NCBI GenBank assembly: GCA_023666705.1
Contig: JAMPBO010000020.1
Span: 1-51,199 of the forward strand
Length of the DNA: 51,199 nucleotides
Source of the DNA: Bacteroides sp.
Lineage (GTDB): Bacteria; Bacillota; Clostridia; Lachnospirales; Lachnospiraceae
Reading direction: 5' to 3'
Every line of letters starts with the position of its first letter. Position 1 is the first letter of the stretch. The notes under the pieces are model-generated. The model made no database searches. It was not told the origin of the DNA and was given only the letters and a program-made list of their open reading frames with translations. This document shows positions 16,313-23,040 of the stretch, piece after piece. Position numbers and translations under genes: made by a program.

Positions 16313-17113
16313 TTAACTCCTATCCATATGATAAAGGTGCATGGCATTATCCCATGTTGCACGGTACACATCCTCAACGGATATCTGTTTTATCTTTGCT
16401 ATCGTTTCGGCTACATATGGAAGGTTAAGGGAGGAATTTCGTTTTCCCCGGTATGGTTCAGGTGCCAAATATGGGCTGTCCGTCTCCAGAACAATGTGTT
16501 CTAAGGGGAGATACTCCACAGTTTCCACAAGCTTTCTTGCATTTTTAAAGGTTATTACGCCTCCTATGCCGAAAAAGAATCCCATGTCAAGGAAGGTCTT
16601 TGCCAGCTCCTTTGTGTAGGAGTAGCAATGAATGACACCGCCCAGCTGCTCTGCATGGTTTTCCTTCATAATGTCCACGGTATCGGCAGCGGCATCCCTG
16701 CTGTGAACAACAATGGGAAGCTTTAATTTGCCTGCAAGCTCCATCTGTTTTACAAACCATTTTTTTTGCATCTCCTTATCGGTATCATCGTAGTGATAAT
16801 CCAAGCCGATTTCTCCGATAGCAACCACCTTTTCGTTTGCCAGTGCCATTTGCCGTAGTGCATCTATGGCGGCCGCCTCGCCGCCGTCATAGTTCTCAAG
16901 GTCTGATACATCGGATGGGTGAACTCCGATAGCACCGTATATAAAGTCGTAGCATTCCATAAGCTGTAAGGTATGTTCACAGGAAGCAAGGCTTGCCCCA
17001 ATGTTGACAAGCTTCTCAATTCCATTATTTTTCATTGACAGTAGAAGCTCATTTCGGTCTTCATCAAAAGCGTCATCGTCAAAATGAGCGTGTGTTTCAA
17101 ATATTTTGTACAT
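16313..17113 (-). CDS. tatD: TatD-family metal-dependent DNase
   Basis: A TIM-barrel metallohydrolase with 3'-5' DNase activity in characterised members. Metal ligands are visible: the HxH of ETHAHFDD near the N-terminus, the Glu in AIGEIGLDYHYD, the His in VVHSRDA and IHCYSY, and the Asp in LETDSPYLAP. The start at 17113 is chosen because CGGAGG precedes it and the family normally begins a few residues before the HxH; an upstream in-frame ATG at 17194 would add an unlikely extension. Length is 266 residues. It forms a two-gene unit with rsmA. Confidence 0.95.
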   Translation of the reverse strand: MYKIFETHAHFDDDAFDEDRNELLLSMKNNGIEKLVNIGASLASCEHTLQLMECYDFIYGAIGVHPSDVSDLENYDGGEAAAIDALRQMALANEKVVAIGEIGLDYHYDDTDKEMQKKWFVKQMELAGKLKLPIVVHSRDAAADTVDIMKENHAEQLGGVIHCYSYTKELAKTFLDMGFFFGIGGVITFKNARKLVETVEYLPLEHIVLETDSPYLAPEPYRGKRNSSLNLPYVAETIAKIKQISVEDVYRATWDNAMHLYHMDRS

Positions 17114-17196
17114 ATAATACCTCCGAACTGACATATACATTCTAATTTCTAAGAGGGAATTTGTAAATATTTTTTCAAACATTTCTATAATCATTG

Positions 17197-17225
17197 TTGA
17201 AATTTATGTGAAAATTGTGTAGAAT
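17197..17225 (+). promoter_or_regulatory. Sigma-A promoter of the PocR/MCP-like gene
   Basis: TTGAAA (17197-17202), a 17-base spacer and TAGAAT (17220-17225), about 35 bases before the gene, which has CGGAGG as ribosome site. Confidence 0.65.
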
Positions 17226-17259
17226 GAAAATACCATATGCTGAACGGAGGTAAGCTGGT

Positions 17260-17859
17260 ATGTCTATAAATGATTACTTGGATATAGGGGAGTTGGACGA
17301 ATTGCTCAAGAAGTGGTCCGATTCCACAAACATGATATGCGTGGTTCTTGATGACGAAGGGAACTTCCTGTCAAATTCATTAGGATTTTCCCGTGACAAC
17401 ATCGAGGCTTTCAGTGAAGATATAGAGGTTGATGATGTTGTTGTTGCTTCTGTTGTAGGAGGTCCTTTGGATGAGGAGGAGGACGAGGAGAAGGTGGAGG
17501 CTGCGGCTGAGCTTCTTGTCATGTCTATCCGTAATTTACTTGAGGCTTCGTATAACAAGATGTTTTACACGGACAAGCTCTCAAGCTTTAGTGCACAAAC
17601 GGAAAATGCATCTGATCTTATTAAGGAGCTGACGGTAAAGTCACAGGGACTTAAGAAAATTGAAAATAAGCAGAATATTCTTGCACTGAATGCATCCATT
17701 GAGGCTGCAAGAGCAGGAGAGGCTGGTAAGGGATTTACGGTTGTTGCCCATGAATTTGGCAAGATGGCACATGAGTCAGGAACCATCAATGATGCAATCC
17801 AAAAAACCTTGCGTCAGTTGGATGATGCAATTCAGGATATCAGCAAAGAATGTGAGTAA
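17260..17859 (+). CDS. Small soluble chemoreceptor-like protein (short PocR-like sensor plus MCP signalling tip)
   Basis: A 199-residue protein without membrane segments. Residues 5-95 resemble a PocR-type ligand-binding domain ([22 protein letters not shown]) but are short. Residues ~105-195 form a helical hairpin with the conserved MCP tip [20 protein letters not shown] (VVAHEF follows), the site that contacts CheA and CheW. The methylation helices of a full receptor are nearly absent. It could plug into cytoplasmic chemosensory arrays or act as a dedicated CheA/CheW regulator. It is a single gene between its own promoter and a terminator. The domain calls are good; the ligand is unknown. 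Confidence 0.85.
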   Translation: MSINDYLDIGELDELLKKWSDSTNMICVVLDDEGNFLSNSLGFSRDNIEAFSEDIEVDDVVVASVVGGPLDEEEDEEKVEAAAELLVMSIRNLLEASYNKMFYTDKLSSFSAQTENASDLIKELTVKSQGLKKIENKQNILALNASIEAARAGEAGKGFTVVAHEFGKMAHESGTINDAIQKTLRQLDDAIQDISKECE

Positions 17860-17970
17860 ATGTTTAATTTGTGAACATCATTTCACAAGGAGAACATATT
17901 TTTTACACATTTTATTGTTATATTGAAACTCGTAAGAGCTTTTCATATATTGAATCCTCTCTCCCCTTAA

Positions 17971-18020
17971 ACAAGCAGTGATAGTTTCTTCCCCGATTCT
18001 ATTAACTGCTTGTTTTTTTA
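17971..18020 (+). terminator. Rho-independent terminator
   Basis: Stem ACAAGCAGT/ACTGCTTGT (17971-17979 with 18005-18013) followed by a run of seven T. It closes the PocR/MCP-like gene about 110 bases after its stop. Confidence 0.8.
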
Positions 18021-18027
18021 TTTTCTT

Positions 18028-18056
18028 TTGACGTATTTTGAAAAGTGTGGTAAACT
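18028..18056 (+). promoter_or_regulatory. Strong sigma-A promoter before a structured leader
   Basis: TTGACG (18028-18033), a 17-base spacer and TAAACT (18051-18056). It sits directly behind the previous terminator and fires into the structured element at 18063-18118 and a short ORF relic. Confidence 0.6.
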
Positions 18057-18062
18057 GAAAAA

Positions 18063-18118
18063 TGATTAGGCAATACTAACTGTTGCTAAGGTTGCCGAAA
18101 CCGTGATTAGGCAGCTTT
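18063..18118 (+). other. Structured leader with a repeated 10-mer and competing stems
   Basis: TGATTAGGCA occurs twice (18063-18072 and 18104-18113). AAGGTTGCC (18088-18096) can pair with GGCAGCTTT (18110-18118), using two G-U pairs. TTAG-CAA (18066-18073) can pair with TTGCTAA (18083-18089). The two stems share two bases, so they may be alternatives. It matches no riboswitch class I know. This covers most of what is visible in the 17860-18455 stretch apart from the relic ORF and promoters. Confidence 0.35.
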
Positions 18119-18147
18119 AAAATAAACCATTGGGTTAGTAAATTACT

Positions 18148-18354
18148 ATGCTATATTTGCTGAAAGCATTTGATATTATTTTCTTTGACTGGTTCCTGCT
18201 CACAAAGTCCCATTTTTTCCAGCATTACTATCCTGAGACAGAGGGATGTGCAGGATATCATCAGTTTGGGTTTAACAGGAAAGAACAGCTTACGAAGATT
18301 ATACTGTTTCCTTTTGTGGCTTTATTACTGGCATGGATTTGTCAAATTATGTAA
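18148..18354 (+). pseudogene. Probable C-terminal relic of an integral membrane protein gene
   Basis: A 68-residue open frame with two hydrophobic stretches flanking the polar, Cys/His-bearing YYPETEGCAGYHQFGFNRKE. The composition looks like real coding sequence ending in a last transmembrane helix, but there is no ribosome site before the ATG and no N-terminal portion upstream, where the structured leader lies. I read it as the preserved end of a longer membrane protein whose front was lost. A functional short membrane peptide is the alternative. Confidence 0.4.
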
Positions 18355-18361
18355 AAAATGC

Positions 18362-18390
18362 TTGATTTTTTTTAATTAATTTTTTATACT
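18362..18390 (+). promoter_or_regulatory. Sigma-A promoter of the secreted-protein/ABC operon
   Basis: TTGATT (18362-18367), a 17-base T-rich spacer and TATACT (18385-18390), about 60 bases before the gene at 18456. Confidence 0.6.
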
Positions 18391-18455
18391 TATGTTGTTT
18401 TATAACAATCTTGGGATGGGCTGATGTCCATAATTTAAAAAAGGGGAGAAAAATT

Positions 18456-18995
18456 ATGAATTTAAAAAATCAAGATGTTACTATGCAAAATAGTATCAAA
18501 TGGACGAAAAAAGTAGTCACTCTAGTAGCATTATGTGTTGTTTTGATGTGCAGCGATACGCTTATGGCAGCATCAAAGCATACGACGCGACCATTGGTAG
18601 TTGCGAAAGCAGGTCAATACAATCCGTTTGTGCATGATCAAGGTATTTTGTATATCGATTTTTGTACATATCACAAAAAAAAGCCACATTCTTCAAAGGT
18701 AACGGCAACTCTTTATGTAAAATCCAGTGCAAAAAAAAGCAAAGTGATTTCAAAGACCTATGACGCCACGGCAAAGGGTGCTGTAGAAAATGCACCTGCG
18801 TATACAGAGTACAATAAGGGAAAAAAGAAAAAACTTACTTTAAAAACCAAGGAAGCTGATAAATATAGAATTTCAGCGAGATGTATAACCAAGGACTGCT
18901 ATTGTGCAACTTGTCAGATTAACTCATATTCACGTGGTGATGAGAAGTATGCAAAATACTGCAATTACACCAGCAAGTGGAAAACCGAAAAATAA
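18456..18995 (+). CDS. Secreted Lys- and Cys-rich protein of unknown function
   Basis: No family recognised. The 179-residue precursor has a basic start and a hydrophobic core (about residues 19-36), ending in LMAASK, a plausible signal-peptidase I site. The mature part of about 140 residues is very basic, with Lys runs such as KKKP and GKKKKL, a beta-rich middle (TATLYVKSSAKK), and six cysteines, four of them clustered in ARCITKDCYCATC, an even number suited to disulfides. ATG 18456 follows GGGGAG; an in-frame TTG at 18411 has no site. A weak terminator-like hairpin separates it from an FtsX-type ABC system on the same strand. That arrangement recalls secreted bacteriocin plus export/immunity genes, but the resemblance is in layout, not sequence. 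Confidence 0.85.
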   Translation: MNLKNQDVTMQNSIKWTKKVVTLVALCVVLMCSDTLMAASKHTTRPLVVAKAGQYNPFVHDQGILYIDFCTYHKKKPHSSKVTATLYVKSSAKKSKVISKTYDATAKGAVENAPAYTEYNKGKKKKLTLKTKEADKYRISARCITKDCYCATCQINSYSRGDEKYAKYCNYTSKWKTEK

Positions 18996-19010
18996 ATAAT
19001 ATACGAATAA

Positions 19011-19050
19011 ATACCTACAGTAGTTATTGAAATTACTGTAGGTATTTGTG
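19011..19050 (+). terminator. Terminator-like hairpin inside the operon, probable partial attenuator
   Basis: A perfect 12-base stem (19011-19022 with 19034-19045) is followed only by TTGTGG, a weak T tract. It lies between the secreted-protein gene and the permease genes, so it could let most transcripts stop after the first gene while some read through. Confidence 0.55.
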
Positions 19051-19061
19051 GTAGGAGAACT

Positions 19062-20090
19062 ATGAAGGATCAAATAAAATTTGTGTTAGGATGGGCGAAG
19101 TATAATAAGTTTATTATCACAGTTTTTCTTTCGGTTTTGAGCCTGATTGTGTGTTCAAATATTTTATTAGTACAGTTTTTTTATGAAAGCTGTGTGAAGA
19201 CTAAAGATGGAAAATTTTATTATACTTACTATTTCGATGAAAGTGTCAGCATAGATGTTGTGGATGAAATGCTTAAGGATATGAATGACAACAATGTAAA
19301 TGTGCTTGAGTTTCTTGCTGCGTCAAATTCAAATGGAGTTTACGGGTGCAATGAGTATCAAATTTCATCATACTTGATTTTGGATGCACAGGAAAATGAA
19401 GAAAGAAATCAATATTTGTCATATGGAAAATTTGATGATGCACCCCAAAGCTATATTTCAGACATGGGAGTAGATGATTTGGTTTTGGATGGCTTACCGT
19501 TTGAATGTGCAGGCGAAGGGGCAATCCATGTGGGAAGTTATTTTTCTGATTACATGATTGGGGCAGGCGATTACAGAAATTATATTCACAGCGTTGATGC
19601 ACTGGAAATTACCTTAACTGAGAAAAATGGGAAGGCATTGGAAAAGGTTATAAGAAACTATACGGCAAATTATGAAGTTGAGCAGTTTGAGGAACTGCTG
19701 GAAAGTGGATTTGAGTCAATAAAAGGTACGATAGTCATCTGCTTTTTGTTATTTTTGTTTTCGCTATACTCTGCACTTGTATTTGTAGAAATCATTATGC
19801 ATATGCAAAGCTTGGATATTGCGGTTTTAAGAAGATGCGGTGCAACAAAGCCAGATATCAGAAGAATATATCTTGTACAGGTAATTGGAGCGGGAGCAAT
19901 AAGCTTTGTAATTGGTGCAGTTCTTTGCAATTTGCTTTTAATGGTTACGGATTTTAATTTCCATAAAATAGAAGCGGTGACGTATCTTATCACGTTTTTA
20001 ACGTTTATGCTCTGTTACATAATCGAGGCATTGATATATATAAGAGCGACATTGAATTACACAGGAAGCATGATAAGCAGGGAATGTTAA
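19062..20090 (+). CDS. FtsX-like ABC transporter permease, first subunit
   Basis: A 342-residue membrane protein with one N-terminal membrane segment (about 17-37), a large external domain (about 45-220) and three C-terminal segments, the topology of FtsX/MacB permeases. The cytoplasmic loop LDIAVLRRCGATKPDIRRIYL is the FtsX coupling-helix signature that contacts the ATPase. GTAGGAG precedes the ATG. Its end overlaps the second permease gene by seven bases. Such systems move no solute across the membrane but extract or expel peptides and lipids mechanically. Two separate half-permeases plus one ATPase are encoded here. Confidence 0.85.
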   Translation: MKDQIKFVLGWAKYNKFIITVFLSVLSLIVCSNILLVQFFYESCVKTKDGKFYYTYYFDESVSIDVVDEMLKDMNDNNVNVLEFLAASNSNGVYGCNEYQISSYLILDAQENEERNQYLSYGKFDDAPQSYISDMGVDDLVLDGLPFECAGEGAIHVGSYFSDYMIGAGDYRNYIHSVDALEITLTEKNGKALEKVIRNYTANYEVEQFEELLESGFESIKGTIVICFLLFLFSLYSALVFVEIIMHMQSLDIAVLRRCGATKPDIRRIYLVQVIGAGAISFVIGAVLCNLLLMVTDFNFHKIEAVTYLITFLTFMLCYIIEALIYIRATLNYTGSMISREC

Positions 20091-21262
20091 GGACGGATGT
20101 AAGCACATCGAATGATAAAATGGCAGGTGAAATTTTGAAAAAATTAAATTACATTTTAAAGGACCTTTTAACAGACAGACGAGAAAATTTCAGAATATTT
20201 ATATTTTCAGTTGTTCTTTCCTTTGTAGGGTTGTTTTTCTTTTGTAATACGGGATATGTAAGGAAGCACATCAGCTTATTGGAGAAGCTTTCAAATTCAG
20301 TTTTTATTACGGTTGAAAATGCTGATTATACATATTCGGATGTAAAAAAAATAACACAGGAATATGGGACATTGCATTTTGTCGGACATACAGGCGTGTT
20401 GTGTGATGAAACTATATGTGATGCATATGTTTATGACGATTATTTGTCAGATAACATATCCTACAGCCTGAAAAAAGGTAAAATGATTGAAAATGACAGT
20501 CAGATCATGATTTCAAAGTCATTAGGAAAAATATATGATATAGGAGATATGATAAAGGTTTCAGGATATGATGCAACGGGAACCCCTATTGAAAAGGAAA
20601 AGACAGTGTGTGGTATTTTGGACATGGATGCAGTTTATTATCCGACGGGGAAAGGAAATTTTATATATGATATGCTCATTGTAGATTTAGATGATGAACT
20701 TTATTTGGCAGATGCAATTATAACTATAGATGGTGCATTTTTCAGTGAGGATGACAGTATGGGTGTTTTTACACTTGAACCGAATGACCAATACGAAGGT
20801 GATGTGTTGGATGATTTATTTGAGAGCATCGGTGATGTAAATGATGGCGATGATGTTATCAGGGCAAATGAGGAGCATCTTATATATGAGAAAAACCAGA
20901 AAAAGGTATTCGTGATAGCAGGTCTTATAATCGGATTATCTGTGTTTTTGGGAAGCATATACATTTCTGTTATAAGGAGGAGGCGGGAGCTTGGGGTAAT
21001 GCTTCTTGCAGGGTCAGATTACATGGGAGCATTAATGCTTGTAAAAATGAATGGATTATTATCTGCGGTTGTGGGTGCGGTTGTAGGAGAGACAGCCTCA
21101 ACAATTCTAATGCAAAAAGGAATTTTGGAAGGGTATGTAAGCTTTCATTACAGCCTGGCAGTGCTGTTAATAATTGTTTTATTGTATATAGGTGCTACCC
21201 TGATTATCGGAGCATGCTGGAAACGGGAACATATTATAGATTTAATTATGAGAGATATTTAA
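20084..21262 (+). CDS. FtsX-like ABC transporter permease, second subunit
   Basis: The same fold as its neighbour: a membrane segment (about 38-57), an external domain (about 65-270), and three C-terminal segments with the coupling loop YISVIRRRRELGVMLLAG. It is 392 residues from the overlapping ATG at 20084. A TTG at 20135 behind AGGTGA would shorten it to 375 and is a reasonable alternative start. It is tightly linked to the first permease upstream and the ATPase downstream. The two permeases are diverged, so they probably form a heterodimer. Confidence 0.85.
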   Translation: MLRTDVSTSNDKMAGEILKKLNYILKDLLTDRRENFRIFIFSVVLSFVGLFFFCNTGYVRKHISLLEKLSNSVFITVENADYTYSDVKKITQEYGTLHFVGHTGVLCDETICDAYVYDDYLSDNISYSLKKGKMIENDSQIMISKSLGKIYDIGDMIKVSGYDATGTPIEKEKTVCGILDMDAVYYPTGKGNFIYDMLIVDLDDELYLADAIITIDGAFFSEDDSMGVFTLEPNDQYEGDVLDDLFESIGDVNDGDDVIRANEEHLIYEKNQKKVFVIAGLIIGLSVFLGSIYISVIRRRRELGVMLLAGSDYMGALMLVKMNGLLSAVVGAVVGETASTILMQKGILEGYVSFHYSLAVLLIIVLLYIGATLIIGACWKREHIIDLIMRDI

Positions 21263-21285
21263 ATATTTCGGAATTGGAGAGTTTT

Positions 21286-21963
21286 ATGATAATTGAACTG
21301 AAGGAAGTAAAAAAAGAATACAGTGATGGAAAAAATAAAAAAATCATCCCGTTAAACAATGTAAATTTTTTTGTTAATAAGGGTGATCTGATTGCTATTA
21401 CAGGACCATCGGGTGTGGGAAAATCCACATTACTGAATATCATTGGATGTATAGACGAAATTACATCAGGACAGTATTATTTAAATAATGTTAATACCGA
21501 TGATTATACGGAGCGTGAAAAGTCACATATCAGAAATAAATATTTTGGATATGTATTGCAAAACAACGGTCTGATACCATATAGAAATGTGTATGATAAT
21601 GTATCGGTTCCGCTTATGTTTGATAAAAATATAAGAAAGGCTGACTACAAGGAAAAAATAGAGAAAGCACTTGAGGATGTGAATATGGCAGACTGCATAT
21701 ACAGAAATGTAAATGAATTATCAGGCGGGGAAAAACAACGGATATCAATAGCGAGAGCAATTGTAAATGACCCTGAAATTATTTTGGCAGATGAACCTAC
21801 AGGTGCACTGGATGTAGATAACAAGGATATGATTGTGGAGCAGTTATTTCAATTAAATGCAAAGGGCAAAACCGTTATCATTGTCACACATGATTTGGAT
21901 ATTGCAGATAAGGTTAAAATGCAGTATGTTTTTACGCAGGGAGGAAAGCTTTGTGCAGGCTGA
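21286..21963 (+). CDS. ABC transporter ATP-binding protein (MacB/LolD type)
   Basis: A 225-residue ATPase with Walker A GPSGVGKST (40-48), Q-loop Q92, signature LSGGEKQR (145-152), Walker B ILADEP (166-171) and the switch H202. It is closest in style to MacB/LolD and to ATPases of the lactococcin-972 type (GYVLQNNGLIPYRNV). The start at 21286 has GGAGAG upstream; an earlier in-frame ATG at 21214 lies inside the permease gene. It should power the two FtsX-like permeases encoded just before it. Confidence 0.95.
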   Translation: MIIELKEVKKEYSDGKNKKIIPLNNVNFFVNKGDLIAITGPSGVGKSTLLNIIGCIDEITSGQYYLNNVNTDDYTEREKSHIRNKYFGYVLQNNGLIPYRNVYDNVSVPLMFDKNIRKADYKEKIEKALEDVNMADCIYRNVNELSGGEKQRISIARAIVNDPEIILADEPTGALDVDNKDMIVEQLFQLNAKGKTVIIVTHDLDIADKVKMQYVFTQGGKLCAG

Positions 21964-21987
21964 TGTTTAACAAAAGGAGGTATGGGT

Positions 21988-22473
21988 ATGCAGTTATCAA
22001 ATAAAGAAGACAGCGTTACCACGGAACAGTACAGGCAGATGAAACAGCTTGAGACAAGAATTGAAAGTCTTGGAATCAGTGTTGATATTGAAGAAAAAGA
22101 AATAAGCAGCTTAAGGCTTAAAGAGGAAAGATTAAACAATGATTTTAAGACAACATGTGTGTTTGTCGTTATTTCAATCGTAATTCTTATATGGATATTT
22201 AAAAATGCATATAGCTTTTTAACGAATATGCTGTCGTATACATATGTTGCAGTGATGGTATTTGGTGGAATTGTTTCGTTTATTGGATATACGGTGAGGC
22301 GTGTTATGAAACATTTTCCCATGTACATACATTGCAGACAGGAAGAAAAGGGAGGCTCTGCCGACATGACCAATTACGTCTATCAGATAAAACAGCATGA
22401 ACGCAGGAAGGCGGAGTACACAAAGGAGCTGGAGCTGCTAAATCAGGAATATGATAGTATGATAGAGGAATAA
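21988..22473 (+). CDS. Small membrane protein with flanking coiled coils
   Basis: A 161-residue protein with a coiled-coil-like N-terminus (about 10-45), two adjacent membrane segments (about 50-68 and 77-97) forming a hairpin, and a charged C-terminal coiled coil (about 120-158). Both ends would therefore face the cytoplasm. AGGAGG stands eight bases before ATG 21988, which is better spaced than the ATG at 21982. It closes the ABC operon and may act as an accessory or immunity component. No family recognised. Confidence 0.75.
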   Translation: MQLSNKEDSVTTEQYRQMKQLETRIESLGISVDIEEKEISSLRLKEERLNNDFKTTCVFVVISIVILIWIFKNAYSFLTNMLSYTYVAVMVFGGIVSFIGYTVRRVMKHFPMYIHCRQEEKGGSADMTNYVYQIKQHERRKAEYTKELELLNQEYDSMIEE

Positions 22474-22492
22474 TCTAACATGTTGAAATGTA

Positions 22493-22528
22493 AATAATCA
22501 AAAGGGTAGTTGATTTCTCAGCTACCCT
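22493..22528 (-). terminator. Terminator of the toxin mRNA
   Basis: Read on the minus strand, AGGGTAG/CTACCCT (22528-22522 with 22509-22503) is followed by TTTTGATTATTT. The plus-strand side has no T tract, so it works for the leftward toxin transcript. Confidence 0.7.
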
Positions 22529-22538
22529 AGTGTATAAT
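22510..22538 (+). promoter_or_regulatory. Promoter of the antisense (antitoxin) RNA
   Basis: TTGATT (22510-22515), an exact 17-base spacer and consensus TATAAT (22533-22538), in a region with no plus-strand gene. A start near 22545 would give an RNA complementary to the 3' part of the toxin mRNA. Confidence 0.7.
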
Positions 22539-22544
22539 TTATTC

Positions 22545-22647
22545 AGAAAGGCAATCGGACATAATTCCGATTCACCCTCAGAAAAATTAAAAATGTAAAA
22601 GAATTAGCATCTAAACTTTCTCAGGGTCGGGATGCTATTTCTTTTTA
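22545..22647 (+). ncRNA. Predicted type I antitoxin RNA (RatA-like arrangement)
   Basis: Bounded by the promoter at 22510-22538 and a plus-strand terminator formed by TAGCATC (22605-22611) and GATGCTA (22631-22637) followed by TTTCTTTTT. The RNA of about 100 bases would contain a hairpin, AATCGGA/TCCGATT (22553-22572), and would overlap the last codons and 3' untranslated region of the convergent toxin gene. This is the geometry of txpA/ratA-type modules. Its existence is inferred from signals only. Confidence 0.6.
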
Positions 22648-22721
22648 TTGAAATGACTGTCTATGTATGACAGAGCCGCAAAAATAACCAACAATAGAGT
22701 AAGAACTTCTAATGTGTTCAT
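22635..22721 (-). CDS. Type I toxin, 28-residue holin-like (Hol_Tox/TxpA-like) peptide
   Basis: MNTLEVLTLLLVIFAALSY is followed by IDSHFNKKK: a single membrane helix with a basic tail, the pattern of the small holin-like toxins of Bacillota (TxpA/BsrG and Clostridioides relatives). AGGAGG lies nine bases before ATG 22721; an alternative ATG at 22727 is too close. The gene is far below normal length cut-offs. Its own minus-strand promoter, a stem that hides the ribosome site, and a convergent antisense RNA together make a full type I module. Overproduction of such peptides damages the membrane; that function is inferred from the family. Confidence 0.85.
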   Translation of the reverse strand: MNTLEVLTLLLVIFAALSYIDSHFNKKK

Positions 22722-22728
22722 GGGCATC

Positions 22729-22751
22729 ACCCTCCTTTAATACTAGAGGGT
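22729..22751 (-). promoter_or_regulatory. Stem sequestering the toxin ribosome binding site
   Basis: In the toxin mRNA ACCCTC (plus strand 22746-22751 read in reverse) pairs with GAGGGT (22734-22729), covering half of the AGGAGG site. Hidden ribosome sites are a common second layer of control in type I toxin mRNAs. Confidence 0.55.
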
Positions 22752-22801
22752 ATTTTACAATCGAAAATCACATCCGTCTTTCTTTTCAATTACACAAATA
22801 T

Positions 22802-22830
22802 ATAATAACACGCAAAACTCTTATATTCAA
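22802..22830 (-). promoter_or_regulatory. Promoter of the toxin gene
   Basis: Minus-strand TTGAAT (22830-22825), a 17-base spacer and TATTAT (22807-22802), about 80 bases before the toxin start. In the rest of the 22752-23040 gap I see only the ribosome site of the next gene and short A/T-rich repeats. Confidence 0.5.
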
Positions 22831-23040
22831 GATTTTAATATTTTATAGTAGAGTGAAAATGGGGACAAATAGTGCTTTATATTTGGCATCTTTTGTGTTA
22901 TATTTTCACCTCACATGGCATATATATTTATAAGTGTTATTGGACGCAGGTTCACCGGCTTATGACGGAGAGGTGTCAAAGCGTGTGAAGATTTTCGCCT
23001 TATGGCTCGGACAATAATTAAGGGGAAGTGAGGTTTTGCT

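Noticed and set aside
22961-23005. tRNA-Ser-like stretch starting GGAGAGGTGTC
   Set aside because: Only the first dozen bases resemble a tRNA; no anticodon arm, T-loop or acceptor pairing could be built.
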